Positions 26,466 to 38,300 of a stretch of 64,000 nucleotides of DNA are shown one piece after another (the first letter of the stretch is position 1; each line of letters starts with the position of its first letter). Position numbers and translations under genes: made by a program. The stretch lies in assembly GCA_945859605.1 (NCBI GenBank), contig OX243812.1:1052501-1116500 (forward strand). Reading direction: 5' to 3'. A model generated the notes under the pieces. That model was not told the origin of the DNA, did not search any database, and saw only the letters and a list, made by a program, of their open reading frames with translations. The stretch is from Lumbricus rubellus (taxonomy: Eukaryota > Annelida > Clitellata > Crassiclitellata > Lumbricidae).

Positions 26466-26524
26466 ATTTCAGTGGGAAAGCCTCAGCCCGACGGAATTCC
26501 ACCAGCTGCAGGAATACGCGTCAT
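26458..26524 (+). CDS. diacylglycerol kinase (type I), exon 1 coding part
   Basis: Encodes the first 22 residues and one base of the next codon of a diacylglycerol kinase, the cytosolic enzyme that phosphorylates diacylglycerol to phosphatidic acid in lipid signalling. The peptide SLSPTEFHQLQEYAS matches the start of the recoverin-homology (DAG_kinase_N) region of animal alpha/beta/gamma-type kinases, which also begin with Met-Thr a few residues earlier; this supports the chosen ATG. The exon ends at a consensus donor, CAT|GTGAGT, in phase 1. Intron 1 (26525-26958) holds a 35-bp hAT remnant. The 5' untranslated start was not located; CRE-like sites and a microsatellite inverted pair lie just upstream. 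Confidence 0.85.
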
Positions 26525-26621
26525 GTGAGTTGTCGTCATAAATAAAATTATGTTCATCATCATTGGCTTTAAAACGCGTTATCAATTTACTATAACAATG
26601 ACTATTTGAGTTGCTCTACTT

Positions 26622-26656
26622 CAGGGGTGTCAAACCTTTTTTCTTTGACACCCCTG
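26622..26656. mobile_element. 35-bp hAT remnant made of almost nothing but its terminal repeats
   Basis: CAGGGGTGTCAAA at the left and its exact inverse TTTGACACCCCTG at the right are separated by only nine bases. The 8-bp direct repeat CTCTACTT flanks it at 26614-26621 and 26657-26664. CAGGGGTGTCAAA resembles common hAT termini. Lies in intron 1 of the diacylglycerol kinase gene. Confidence 0.85.
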
Positions 26657-26958
26657 CTCTACTTCTTTCATCCAACTTTAAACTCGCAAGGCTTAATATG
26701 CTGAAAAATAAATTTCTATCAATGGCAACGACCTTTGTTGTCATTAAAATCTCGATACATCCATCAATTCCGTCGCAGAAGCAAACTCTGCCACTAGGCT
26801 TACACTCGTGTTCTTGTGGTATTGGTCCCAAGTCTAGATGAATAAGTACGTGGGTTAGGAAAATGTTCACTGCAGGTACACAACTACTGTGCATGTCATT
26901 AATTAAAGTGAAACCAGTTACTACTCTGTTCGATAAATTTTTGATGTTTCTTGCGTAG

Positions 26959-27035
26959 ATTCGAGCAAATGTCTGAAGGATGTCTTAGCGGAATTCCATG
27001 GAATGGGTCAATTGGCTGAGTTTAACGCTGACGAG
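26959..27035 (+). CDS. diacylglycerol kinase (type I), exon 2
   Basis: The 77-bp exon follows an acceptor (TTCTTGCGTAG) and ends at GAG|GTACAA. Joined to exon 1 in phase 1 it reads in frame through KCLKDVLAEFHGMGQLAEF, the second block of the recoverin-homology region of type I diacylglycerol kinases (human beta form: closely similar KDVLEEFHGNG segment). It ends in phase 0, compatible with exon 3. The region helps autoinhibition and calcium control together with the EF hands expected further downstream, which are not in this window. Intron 2 (27036-30367) carries a GTAT array and an inverted LINE. Confidence 0.87.
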
Positions 27036-27367
27036 GTACAACACATTATTTACTAATATTTTAGGCCAATCATAGACGATCCAGTGAACTGATCACATCT
27101 TTCTTTAGTGACTCATTCGTCCGATTTGTGCACAAGGTCTCCGAAAGACGGGGGGGAGGGGGTAGGGGCAGAGGGAGCAAATTCCAGGGTCTGGCGACTT
27201 TTATGGGCCAAGGCTAAGTAGTCTAGTTATAAATACAAAGCGAATTATTTAATAGCTATTCGAATATTAAAATTATTACAAAGATTTAACTATAGTCCGA
27301 TTGAACTTAAAAATAGCAACTGAGTATAATCATTATTGTGTGTATAATATATACATATAATTTTATA

Positions 27368-27660
27368 TGTGTATGTATGTATGTATGTATGTATGTATGT
27401 ATGTATGTATGTATGTATGCATGTATGTATGTATGTATGTATGTATGTATGTATGTATGTATGTATGTATGTATGTATGTATGTATGTATGTATGTATGT
27501 ATGTATGTATGTATGTATGTATGAATGTATGTATGTATGTATGTATGTATGTATGTATGTATGTATGTATGTATGTATGTACATGTATGTATGTATGTAT
27601 GTATGTATGTATGTATGTATGTATGTATGTATGCATGTATGTATGTGTGTATGTATGTAG
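27368..27660 (+). repeat. GTAT tetranucleotide array, about 73 copies
   Basis: Nearly pure GTAT, with rare GCAT, GAAT, ACAT and GTGT units. Lies in intron 2 of the diacylglycerol kinase gene. Both strands read open cysteine/valine/methionine or histidine/threonine/isoleucine frames, which are artefacts. Confidence 0.96.
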
Positions 27661-29039
27661 GCTATATTTAATTATTATCATGGGTCGCATCTGCACTTTT
27701 GTTATATCACATTATTGCTTTTTAAGATGTTTTCTCGTTAGGCCTTAAGATGCCTAGCGGCCCTGAATTTCTCTTACCTGCGCTGTCTTGTGTGTGCACC
27801 AATATTTATCTAACCTACCCGATTTGTTCTACATTATCTTACATCAGGCAGACTCACCCAATCTTAGCTGACACAAACCTACCTGTCTTATTGTTCGGTG
27901 AATCGATTAATCAATTTCTTAATCAATCAATTACTTGAATAAACAACTTATTTGCAGCTCAGTTATATCGCAAGACATTCTAAAATTATTGACGGATTAT
28001 ACCTATTTTTCTCCATGTGTTAAACTAGTCCTATATATAATATACATATATTTTTTATATAAACATAAAGACGCATTTCACACAGAAGCTTAAAGTGCTT
28101 AATCAAACAGAAGCTTAAAGTGCTTAATCATGATCTTTGACGTCGACCTCCTCCTTGAAAAGGCCTTGGGACTGGCACCACATGACGCTTTAGGTATGGG
28201 CTGTCGTTACCGAGGTCTTATTATAGGAATGGTTGAGTAGTTGCTGTTTAGCGACACTGGGTTATAGCTATATAGGCCTAGTGCATTAGCAATTAGCACC
28301 ACCCTTCCAATTCATCAGCCTGGGTCTGGTACTAATCACATCTTGATTAGTAGCAGAGTTATTATTCTGTGGTCCCAAAATTTAACCAGAAATTATGACA
28401 ACAAAGACATTTGCGTCGACAGCTGCAGTGAAAGCTATTTAACGCAAGTAGGAATCATTATAAATTAATAACGATATTTCAAAATGGAGTGGTCCAACTT
28501 TATTCAGCATCCAATGATTCAATCGAATGGACATATGATTGCTTTACAACCCAAAATATGATCTTACTTATTATTATTTATTATTCAACAGTTTAACGAC
28601 ATCTTATAGCTACAAAGGCTGTTGACGTCTTTAAAGTTACGGTATCAATATATTTCAGTTCACTGTTGTTTAAATGTTCCGCAGTTTCTGTCTTTATTGT
28701 CTATCTGTTTTCTTTTCATTGTTCTTTTCTGGAATTTGTATGATGATCTATGTCCATGGCGACAGTGTTCATAAGGTGGTTGCTGTAGATCCTCTTTGAT
28801 GCATTTGTCATTATTTAGTGTCACTATTTAACATGCATGCATAAACATGCATGCATATATTTAACTATACATTCATTTCCTGATTTTTATTTTATTTATT
28901 TTTTATTAATACATATATAAGCAAATAGATTAGATATTAAACATTAATATGAAAATCAAATCATTCAGCCATCATCTATAAGCTTAACAATAATAGCAAA
29001 AATCATTTTATTCAATGCCTATTTAATCTATTACAGAAT
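27661..29039. other. intronic sequence, nothing recognised
   Basis: Part of diacylglycerol kinase intron 2. AT-rich. It contains a direct repeat, CAGAAGCTTAAAGTGCTTAATCA (about 28084 and 28109), and no recognisable gene or element. Confidence 0.5.
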
Positions 29040-29348
29040 TAGTTAACACAGACACATACACACAAACACATACACACACACACAAACACACAACAAATAC
29101 AACTAAAATTATAATTCATATGCAATACTTCTTACATAATTTTTCCATTAGTTATGGTCATAAGTATATTATAAGCTTCAAGATAAATATCTTGATTAGA
29201 GAATATATTTTTAACAGTACATTCCACTTTTTTCTCTACACATTTTTTAAGCAGTAGGATTGAAATGTCATTCTTTTTACAATCAAACAGCACATGTTCG
29301 ATTGTTTCAGGCACTTGGCATTTAGAACAAAGGTCTGTTTGGCTCAAG
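29040..29348 (-). mobile_element. 3' part of an RNase H-type LINE (twin-primed copy)
   Basis: Minus strand encodes the C-terminal CCHC zinc knuckle of an I-clade-like LINE (CSKC, then IEH, then FDC: C-x2-C-x7-H-x4-C), followed by about 70 residues, a stop at 29132 and a short 3' UTR ending in a TGTG-rich tail near 29040. The preceding part of the same gene, including RNase H, lies in the opposite orientation immediately to the right. This is the structure left by 5' inversion during target-primed reverse transcription. Confidence 0.8.
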
Positions 29349-30293
29349 TTTGGATCAAAAATATTAGGTTCAAATGATCATCCAGCAGCAGAGACTATGC
29401 GAGATCACTGGTCAAATTACTATTGTGCATCTTCTGTGAAACAAAATTCTATTTTTAAAAGAACTGAACATTTCTTTTCAATTATATCCGAATCATTTAA
29501 ATCTCCAACTTTTCAGTCAACCGCTCCATGGTTTAACAGAACCACTAAAGTCGATCTGTCCTTGAAAAAACATATAAACAAAAAGAAGGACTCTCCTAAC
29601 ATTATGTCATCACTATCATTAAGATTAATTGATAAATATGTTGATCGCACATCAATCTATACAGATGGCTCTAAAATTGAAAATATCGTTTCTGCAGCTT
29701 TCTATGTACCCTCCATGAATTCTCACAACGTTTATAGGATAGCAGATAACTCCTCAATTTATTCTGCTGAATTAACGGCCATTATTGAAGCGATAAAATG
29801 GATTATCCAAAATGAAAATGTGAATGAAACTGCAAATGCAAAAAAGTATATTATATATACTGATTCATTAAGTGTGGCCACATCTATAAAAGAAAACAAG
29901 TCTTGTTCACGGCCTAATTTATTTCTGGAATTTATAGATAATGTTAATAAACTTAAAAGCAGCAGTATAATCATAGCATGGATCCCTAGTCATATTGGAT
30001 TATCTGGAAATGAAATGGCAGACACCCTAGCAAAGAAAGGGCAAGAATTAGAGGAGGTCAATTCAACAAATTATTTGGAATTAAAGGAAATCTATTCGTT
30101 AATTAAAAAATATGTTATTAATTTATGGCAAATTGAATACGACAATGAACGAAAATGGCGTTTTTATAAATCGATCCAACCTTTGGTATCAACTGATATA
30201 AAATTTATGGACTCCATAAGAAAAAGAGAAGTTCAAATTACCAGACTTAGAATGGGGCATGTCCTTACTAACTCCTGGTTGAAAGTGATATGA
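29349..30293 (+). mobile_element. inverted 5' segment of the same LINE: RNase H domain
   Basis: Encodes a linker and a full RNase H domain with the usual acidic residues: YTDGSK, AELTAIIEAI, YTDSLS, and the WIPSHIGLSGNEMADTLAKKG block. It ends with an ITRLRMGHVLTNSWL motif that normally precedes the zinc knuckle; here it is cut, and the knuckle is found inverted at 29347-29290. The apparent ATG at 29265 belongs to antisense zinc-knuckle sequence and is not a start. No reverse transcriptase domain remains. The RNase H frame is intact, implying fairly recent insertion. It lies within intron 2 of the diacylglycerol kinase gene. Confidence 0.85.
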
Positions 30294-30367
30294 TCTTACG
30301 CAAGCAAACATCTGAATAAATAAATTGTAATATTTCAAAATAAAGGTGTTCAATTTCTATTGGCCAG

Positions 30368-30770
30368 CCAATCGACTACGATTGCTTCAAGACGTTCATG
30401 GACATCTACCTTGAGGCTGAGATCCCAGAAGACCTCTCCAAACACCTCTTCCTCTCCTTCCTCAAGAAGAAGACCGACCCACCCCCACCCCTTCTCACCG
30501 TCGCCGGTTCCTCCTCGGCCGGGGGTAAGTCGGCCCCCGGGTCCCGCGACTCCAAGACCCCTTCCCATCAGCAGCAGGGATCGGAGACCAGGGTCCGACT
30601 CGACTCATGGCCGAAGGACAAGCTGTACGGCATCACGGAGAAGCTGCAGAGTCTCACTGGGAAGTTGCATGGATTCGGCGGAGGAGGGAGCCACTCGTCG
30701 GCTGCCAGACAAGATGGCGGATCGAACACCGGAAACGGAAGTGACACGTCAGGACGAAGGATCCGAACCG
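30368..30770 (+). CDS. diacylglycerol kinase (type I), exon 3
   Basis: The 403-bp exon begins after TTGGCCAG in phase 0 and continues the recoverin-homology region with IDYDCFKTFMDIYLEAEIP and a LSKHLFLSFLKK end, closely matching the corresponding block of animal alpha/beta/gamma diacylglycerol kinases. It then encodes a proline/serine/glycine-rich linker of about 95 residues, as expected before the EF-hand pair. The exon ends at ACCG|GTATGA in phase 1. The three exons together give 182 codons with no stop. C1, EF-hand and catalytic exons are not seen in the window, so the gene must continue to the right. Confidence 0.88.
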
Positions 30771-30779
30771 GTATGATGA

Positions 30780-31025
30780 CAAGCACGTCGTCGTCGTTGT
30801 CGTTATTATCATCATCGTCGTCGTCGTTGTCATTATCATCATCATCGTCGTTGTTGTCGTTGTCATTATTATTATTATCATCGTCGTCGCCATCATCGAC
30901 GTTATCATTATCATATTCGTCGTCGTCGTCATCATCATCATCGTCGTCGTTGTCATCATCATCATCGTCGTCGTTGTCATCATCATCATCGTCGTCGTTG
31001 TCATTATCATCTTGGTCGTCGCTGT
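30780..31025 (+). repeat. TCG/TCA trinucleotide repeat at the start of intron 3
   Basis: Impure GTCGTC, ATCATC and ATTATT triplets directly after the exon 3 donor. If retained in mRNA it would add poly-serine. Confidence 0.92.
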
Positions 31026-31429
31026 AGTCATCTTGCTACTGTAGTGGATGTTCATCCTCTTACTCCATAGCCACATTTCCCCATTTTCTCCTCTTCCTCC
31101 GCTTCCTCCTTTAGCCTACTTCTCCATTGTGTGATCCATTTTTTGGGCCATCAGTCAAGTTCTGACCGAAGATACATAGCCTACAATCATACATAATAAT
31201 TATACATTGTAACAATCGATGATTTGCAATCTTATCCATATACATACGTAGCATAGCCAATCAACCATAGACATCAAAGATAATGATTCAATAAATTATA
31301 AGTGTAATTTATTTATTATAATAATTAAATACAATTATTACATGCACGTTTCTGACTTGATTCGTCGATTACATGTGATTCCACGGTCAATGACCAGTTA
31401 CATGTACGTACGTACCTGGCCAGCCCTTC

Positions 31430-31600
31430 ATCCATCCACCATCCATCCACCGTCTATTCTATTCTCACCTTCACTCACCTCTCTCCTCTTTTCCATCCTC
31501 ATTCCATCGCATCTCCATTCTCTTCCATCCTCTCTACACTCTCCTTCCATCCTCATTTCATCCTCATTCCATCCTCACACGAACACAAGCCAACGCTTCC
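31430..31600 (+). repeat. CATCC/TCCATCC pyrimidine-rich repeat
   Basis: Degenerate CCATCC and CTCATTCCATC repeats. Confidence 0.75.
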
Positions 31601-31621
31601 TTCGCATCCTCTTCTATCGCC

Positions 31622-31862
31622 ACCATCAGCATCAGCAGCATCATCATCAGCAGCAGCATCAGCAGCATCATCATCATCAGCAGCAGCAGCAGCATCAGCA
31701 GCATCATCGTCAGCAGCAGCAGCAGCAGCAGCAGCATCAGCAGCAGCAGCAGCAGCAGCAGCAGCATCAGCAGCAGCAGCAGCAGCAGCATCAGCAGCAG
31801 CAGCATCAGCAGCAGCATCAGCAGCATCAGCAGCAGCAGCAGCAGCATCAGCAGCAGCAGCA
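31622..31862 (+). repeat. CAG/CAT trinucleotide repeat
   Basis: About 80 triplets of CAG with ordered CAT interruptions. The glutamine/histidine frame is a repeat artefact inside intronic sequence; no conserved flanks were recognised. Confidence 0.93.
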
Positions 31863-32039
31863 CATGTCCGATGATCAGACGATGATACGGGCGACAGACT
31901 GGCACCAGAGTCGCCAGAGACAGACGCACCTCCATCCTTCTAATTATCCGTCCTTCTGCCTCTCTGTCCTTCTCTGTGTCTTTTCTTTCTTTCGCTATGT
32001 CCTTCTCTATGTCTTCCGATGTCCGTCTATATTCTTCTC

Positions 32040-32335
32040 GTGTTTGCGCATGTCTTCATCTGTCTTCATCTATTTTCATCTGTCTTCATCTATCTTCATC
32101 TGCCTGCCAATATCTTCACAATGTCATGTCTCCATCTCTCTCTCTCTTCATATTTCTTCATATGTCTCCATCTCTCTTCATATTTCTTCATAGGTCTCCA
32201 TCTCTCTCTCTCTTCATATTTCTTCATCTGTCTTCATCTATCTTCATCTGTCTGCCAATATCTTCACATGTCTCCATCTCTCTCTCTCTCTTCATATTTC
32301 TTCATCTGTCTTCCTGTGCCTTCATGTGTTCTCTC
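32040..32335 (+). repeat. TCTTCATCTGTCTTCAT minisatellite
   Basis: Degenerate repeats with TTCATATTTCTTCATATGTCTCCATCTC blocks, about 55-60 bp apart in the better preserved part. Confidence 0.8.
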
Positions 32336-32693
32336 AATCCATAATCCGTCTCTCTGTCTGTATCCCTCTCTGTCTTACTACGACCTCCTCTCTGTCACTC
32401 TATGTCTCTCACTGTCTCCTTCTCTGGCTCTTTGGAAATTTAGAAACCGCATCTATGTTGGAATTGTTAGATTGCATTATCATTGGATCAGAATAGGATC
32501 TGATGTAATTTTTAGACAAAACTAGGTTATAAGTCAGATTGGCTTGTGTTTCGTTGGATTGAAATGGATTTGATTTGGTTGGATTGGACAGAATCTGACC
32601 AGAATGGATTAGATTAAGTTGAATTGTATTTAATTTTCATTGGCCTGGAATCTAAGATCTACTCGTATTGGGGAAGATCATTATATAGGGTAA

Positions 32694-32870
32694 TGGCTAA
32701 CATCCCGCCGTAAAAACGCTCGGACGTGGGATCGTTTCCCGGTATGCCATCCCACCGCAGGTTCACTCAACCTTCTATTCGGCAGATAACGTAGATATAA
32801 TGAATATTAGGACCAGATGGGCGCCTTGCATGGCCGCTGACATTTAAAATCTGCTCCTGTTCTAACCTGT
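32694..32870 (+). mobile_element. possible SINE
   Basis: A GGGTAATGGCTAACATCCCGCC start and a GTGGGATCGTTTCCCGG segment resemble a degraded tRNA-like head with a B-box-like region. A unique body and a GGGCGCCTTGCATGGC segment follow. Boundaries uncertain. The sequence on either side (32336-32693 and 32871-33167) carries no recognised gene. Confidence 0.35.
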
Positions 32871-33167
32871 GATTATCAGACATAATTTTATTACTATGAA
32901 TATTGTAATTATTACTCTGCGTTATGTGAGTTTAAAATTAAACGAAGATTATAATTAATCGGTAAATTTGTTTTTATTAAATGCATTGTTGACGGTGCAC
33001 TGCCTCTCCCGTCCCGACCCTCCTCCCCCGACCCAATGTTCCGTGAATTGCATCGCATGAATAAATTATTCATCATCAAGAGATAATTAATTATATTTAA
33101 TTATAGAACGTTCTATATACATGACGTATCTCTGTCTTCACAGTTCCATCCTTCCTCACACTCACCT

Positions 33168-36100
33168 GCAGCATCCATGCAGCATCCATGCAGCATCCAT
33201 GCAGCATCCATGCAGCATCCATGCAGCATCCATGCAGCATCCATGCAACATCCATGCAGCATCCATGCAACATCCATGCAGCATCCATGCAGCATCCATG
33301 CAGCATCCATGCAACATCCATGCAGCATCCATGCAGCATCCATGCAGCATCCATGCAGCATCCATGCAGCATCCATGCAGCATCCATGCAGCATTGCAGC
33401 ATCCATGCAGCAACAATGCAGCATCCATGCAGCATCCATACAACATCCATGCATCATCCATGCAACATCCATGCAGCATCCATGCAGCATCCATGCAGCA
33501 TCCATGCAGCATCCATACAACATCCATACAACATCCATGCAGCATCCATGCAGCATCCATGCAGCATCCATGCAGCATCCATACAACATCCATACAACAT
33601 CCATGCAGCATCCATGCAACATCCATGCAGCATCCATGCATCATCCATGCAGCATCCATGCAACATCCATGCAGCATCCATGCAGCATCCATGCAGCATC
33701 CATGCAGCAACAATGCAGCATCCATGCAGCATCCATACAACATCCATGCATCATCCATGCAACATCCATGCAGCATCCATGCAGCATCCATGCAGCATCC
33801 ATGCAGCATCCATACAACATCCATACAACATCCATGCAGCATCCATGCAACATCCATGCAGCATCCATGCATCATCCATGCAGCATCCATGCAACATCCA
33901 TGCAGCATCCATGCAGCATCCATGCAGCATCCATGCAGCAACAATGCAGCATCCATGCAGCATCCATACAACATCCATGCATCATCCATGCAACATCCAT
34001 GCAGCATCCATGCATCATCCATGCAGCATCCATGCAGCATCCACACAACATCCATACAACATCCATGCAGCAACAATGCAGCATCCATGCAGCATCCATA
34101 CAACATCCATGCATCATCCATGCAACATCCATGCAGCATCCATGCAGCATCCATGCAGCATCCATGCAGCATCCATACAACATCCATACAACATCCATGC
34201 AGCAACAATGCAGCATCCATGCAGCATCCATGCAGCATCCATGCATCATCCATGCAGCAACAATGCAGCATCCATGCAGCATCCATGCAGCATCCATGCA
34301 GCATCCATGCAGCAACAATGCAGCATCCATGCAGCATCCATGCAGCATCCATGCTACATCCATGCAGCATCCATGCAGCATCCATACAACATCCATGCAT
34401 CATCCATGCAGCATCCATGCATCATCCATGCATCATCCATGCAGCATCCATGCAGCATCCATGCATCATCCATGCATCATCCATGCAGCATCCATGCAGC
34501 ATCCATGCAGCATCCATGCAGCAACAATGCAGCATCCATGCAGCATCCATGCAACATCCATGCATCATCCATGCAGCATCCATGCATCATCCATGCATCA
34601 TCCATGCAGCATCCATGCAGCATCCATGCATCATCCATGCATCATCCATGCAGCATCCATGCAGCAACAATGCAGCATCCATGCAGCATCCATACAACAT
34701 CCATGCATCATCCATGCAGCAACAATGCAGCATCCATACAACATCCATGCATCATCCATGCAGCATCCATGCTGCATCCATGCAGCATCCATGCAGCAAC
34801 AATGCAGCATCCATGCAGCATCCATGCAGCATCCATACAACATCCATGCATCATCCATGCAGCAACAATGCAGCATCCATGCAGCATCCATGCAGCATCC
34901 ATGCAGCATCCATGCAGCATCCATGCAGCAACAATGCAGCATCCATGCAGCATCCATGCTGCATCCATGCAGCATCCATGCAGCATCCATACAACATCCA
35001 TGCATCATCCATGCAGCATCCATGCATCATCCATGCATCATCCATGCATCATCCATGCATCATCCATGCAACATCCATGCAGCATCCATGCAGCATCCAT
35101 GCAGCATCCATGCAGCATCCATGCAGCAACAATGCAGCATCCATGCAGCATCCATACAACATCCATGCATCATCCATGCAGCAACAATGCAGCATCCATA
35201 CAACATCCATGCAGCATCCATGCAGCAACAATGCAGCATCCATGCATCATCCATGCAGCATCCATGCAGCATCCATGCAGCATCCATACAACATCCATGC
35301 ATCATCCATGCAGCATCCATGCATCATCCATGCATCATCCATGCAGCATCCATGCAGCATCCATGCAGCATCCATACAGCATCCATGCAGCATCCATGCA
35401 ACATCCATGCATCATCCATGCATCATCCATGCAGCATCCATGCAGCATCCATGCAGCATCCATACAGCATCCATGCAGCATCCATGCAACATCCATGCAG
35501 CAACAATGCAGCATCCATGCAGCATCCATACAACATCCATGCAGCATCTATGCAGCATCCATACAACATCCATGCAGCATCCATGCAGCAATAATGCAGC
35601 ATCCATGCAGCATCCATGCAGCATCCATGCTGCATCCATGCAGCATCCATGCAGCATCCATACAACATCCATGCATCATCCATGCAGCATCCATGCATCA
35701 TCCATGCATCATCCATGCAGCATCCATGCAGCATCCATGCATCATCCATGCATCATCCATGCAGCATCCATGCAGCATCCATGCAGCATCCATGCAGCAA
35801 CAATGCAGCATCCATGCAGCATCCATACAACATCCATGCATCATCCATGCAGCATCCATGCATCATCCATGCATCATCCATGCAGCATCCATGCAGCATC
35901 CATGCAGCATCCATGCATCATCCATGCATCATCCATGCAGCATCCATGCAGCATCCATGCAGCATCCCTGCAGCATCCATGCAGCAACAATGCAGCATCC
36001 ATGCAGCATCCATACAACATCCATGCATCATCCATGCAGCAACAATGCAGCATCCATACAACATCCATGCATCATCCATGCAGCATCCATGCTGCATCCA

Positions 36101-36963
36101 TGCAGCATCCATGCAGCAACAATGCAGCATCCATGCAGCATCCATGCAGCATCCATACAACATCCATGCATCATCCATGCAGCAACAATGCAGCATCCAT
36201 GCAGCATCCATGCAGCATCCATGCAGCATCCATGCAGCAACAATGCAGCATCCATGCAGCATCCATGCTGCATCCATGCAGCATCCATGCAGCATCCATA
36301 CAACATCCATGCATCATCCATGCAGCATCCATGCATCATCCATGCATCATCCATGCATCATCCATGCATCATCCATGCAGCATCCATGCAGCATCCATGC
36401 AGCATTCATGCAGCATCCATGCAGCATCCATGCAGCAACAATGCAGCATCCATGCAGCATCCATACAACATCCATGCATCATCCATGCAGCAACAATGCA
36501 GCATCCATACAACATCCATGCAGCATCCATGCAGCAACAATGCAGCATCCATGCATCATCCATGCAGCATCCATGCAGCATCCATGCAGCATCCATACAA
36601 CATCCATGCATCATCCATGCAGCATCCATGCATCATCCATGCATCATCCATGCAGCATCCATGCAGCATCCATGCAGCATCCATACAGCATCCATGCAGC
36701 ATCCATGCAACATCCATGCATCATCCATGCATCATCCATGCAGCATCCATGCAGCATCCATGCAGCATCCATACAGCATCCATGCAGCATCCATGCAACA
36801 TCCATGCAGCAACAATGCAGCATCCATGCAGCATCCATACAACATCCATGCAGCATCTATGCAGCATCCATACAACATCCATGCAGCATCCATGCAGCAT
36901 CCATGCAGCATCCATGCAGCATCCATACAACATCCATGCATCATCCATGCAGCATTCATGCAG
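33168..36963 (+). repeat. 11-bp minisatellite, about 345 copies (3.8 kb)
   Basis: Unit GCATCCATGCA with frequent single-base variants (GCAACAATGCA, GCATCCATACA, ACATCCATGCA, TCATCCATGCA). Variants are arranged in longer shared blocks, so the array grew by segmental duplication as well as unit by unit. No unit variant makes a stop in any forward frame, so frames of up to about 1290 codons exist, along with long cysteine/methionine/tryptophan-rich frames on the minus strand. They are artefacts. Confidence 0.97.
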
Positions 36964-37394
36964 GAGTCACCACAGTGTTTACCTCGGCCACATTAGCAAC
37001 CATGGCAATCAGAAACCTTTTTTGATATAATTATATATATATACTGTATATACATTCATATACATTGTCTACGCATTCACATATTATCACATGTACATTC
37101 AAAAACATACACAAAATACACACGTGCTCAGATAATATTATACCCACATCATAGGCTGCTTATATAGGACGAAGACAGAATCACCTGCGGCGCATATATG
37201 TATAGCTTTGATCTTACCGACCGTTACTTACCTGTGCTCATTAGCACACCTGTATGTTGTCTTCTACATCTATCAGGGTCGTTTTTCTCTTACCGTTCAT
37301 ACATGCATGTAGGCTATGAGCTGCGGTTTTGTTTGAAGTTCGGGTAATTTGGAATGTGTGGAGTTGGTCTAAATGGATTGACATAGAACACAGC

Positions 37395-37480
37395 GTCATA
37401 CAGCTTATATTGTGATTGATTTATTGATTGATTTATTGATTAATTTATTGATTGATTTATTGATTGGCTGATTGGTCAAT
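37395..37480 (+). repeat. TTTATTGATTGA repeat
   Basis: About seven degenerate 12-bp units. The sequence from 36964 to 37690 otherwise holds TA-rich and CA-rich intronic DNA with no gene recognised. Confidence 0.8.
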
Positions 37481-37689
37481 TTGTTTATCGATTCGTTGAA
37501 TATTTACCGATAGATTGATTGAATAAATTACGTCGTTTAATCAAGATTTCTTCAATTTTTTACCTTTCATTCATTTCCTTATAGACAGATAAACAATCAA
37601 TCAATTAATCGAAAATGCATTTGACAAATGAAGATGCAGTGAAGGTAGATGTGGATAAAATATAGAAACTGATGAAGTTATAGTCGTGC

Positions 37690-38300
37690 AGAAACAGACA
37701 GACAGAAAAGTAAAAATATGGAAGAGATGAACTGACAGAGACAGCTCGACAGAGACATATAATATTATTATAGAGAATGATAGAGATACAGAGACACAGA
37801 GACAGACAGACACACACACAGAGAGATACAGACTGAGAGAGGAACAGAGACAAATAAACAGATAGTCCTGCAGCAACACATAAGTATATTTCTGTGACCT
37901 TCCACGTAATTTATGCAGGATACATTAGCAGAGAAAAAGGAAAGTGGTGAGATGGATGTAGACAACGAGACAAAGACTGCTCAAGACGCGTGGATAAGGA
38001 GAAAGACTAACAGAACAAAGAGAGAGACTAACACATACAGGGACAGAGAGACAGACAGGGACAGAGAGACAGACAGAGTGAGCACAAAAAAGAAACTATG
38101 TGACGCTCACACTGGCGGCTGGACATAGAGAAACAGACAGGCAGAGGAAAATAGAGATAGAGCGATGTGAAGATAAATGGATACGAGAAGAAGGAGAGAG
38201 TTGGACAAAGAGTTAGACAGAGGGACAGACAGGGAATCAAACAGACACACAGGCAGACAAAGAGAGGCATAAAAAGCAGACAGACAGAGAGATGGTAGAG
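37690..38300 (+). repeat. GACAGA/GAGACA purine-rich region
   Basis: Cryptic AGACAGACAG and GAGACAG repeats with unique interruptions. The arginine/glutamate/threonine-rich frames are compositional. Confidence 0.8.

Noticed and set aside
29265..29348. ATG start for the RNase H protein at 29265
   Set aside because: The first about 28 codons are antisense to the inverted zinc-knuckle segment of the same LINE; the real RNase H segment begins near 29349.
31342..32193. Glutamine/histidine-rich 283-codon frame
   Set aside because: Built from a CAG/CAT triplet array with pyrimidine-rich simple repeats on both sides.
33121..37030. Very long forward and reverse frames (up to about 1290 codons), rich in His/Ser/Ile or Cys/Met/Trp
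   Set aside because: Produced by 11-bp repeat units without stops; all frames are open, so openness carries no coding signal.
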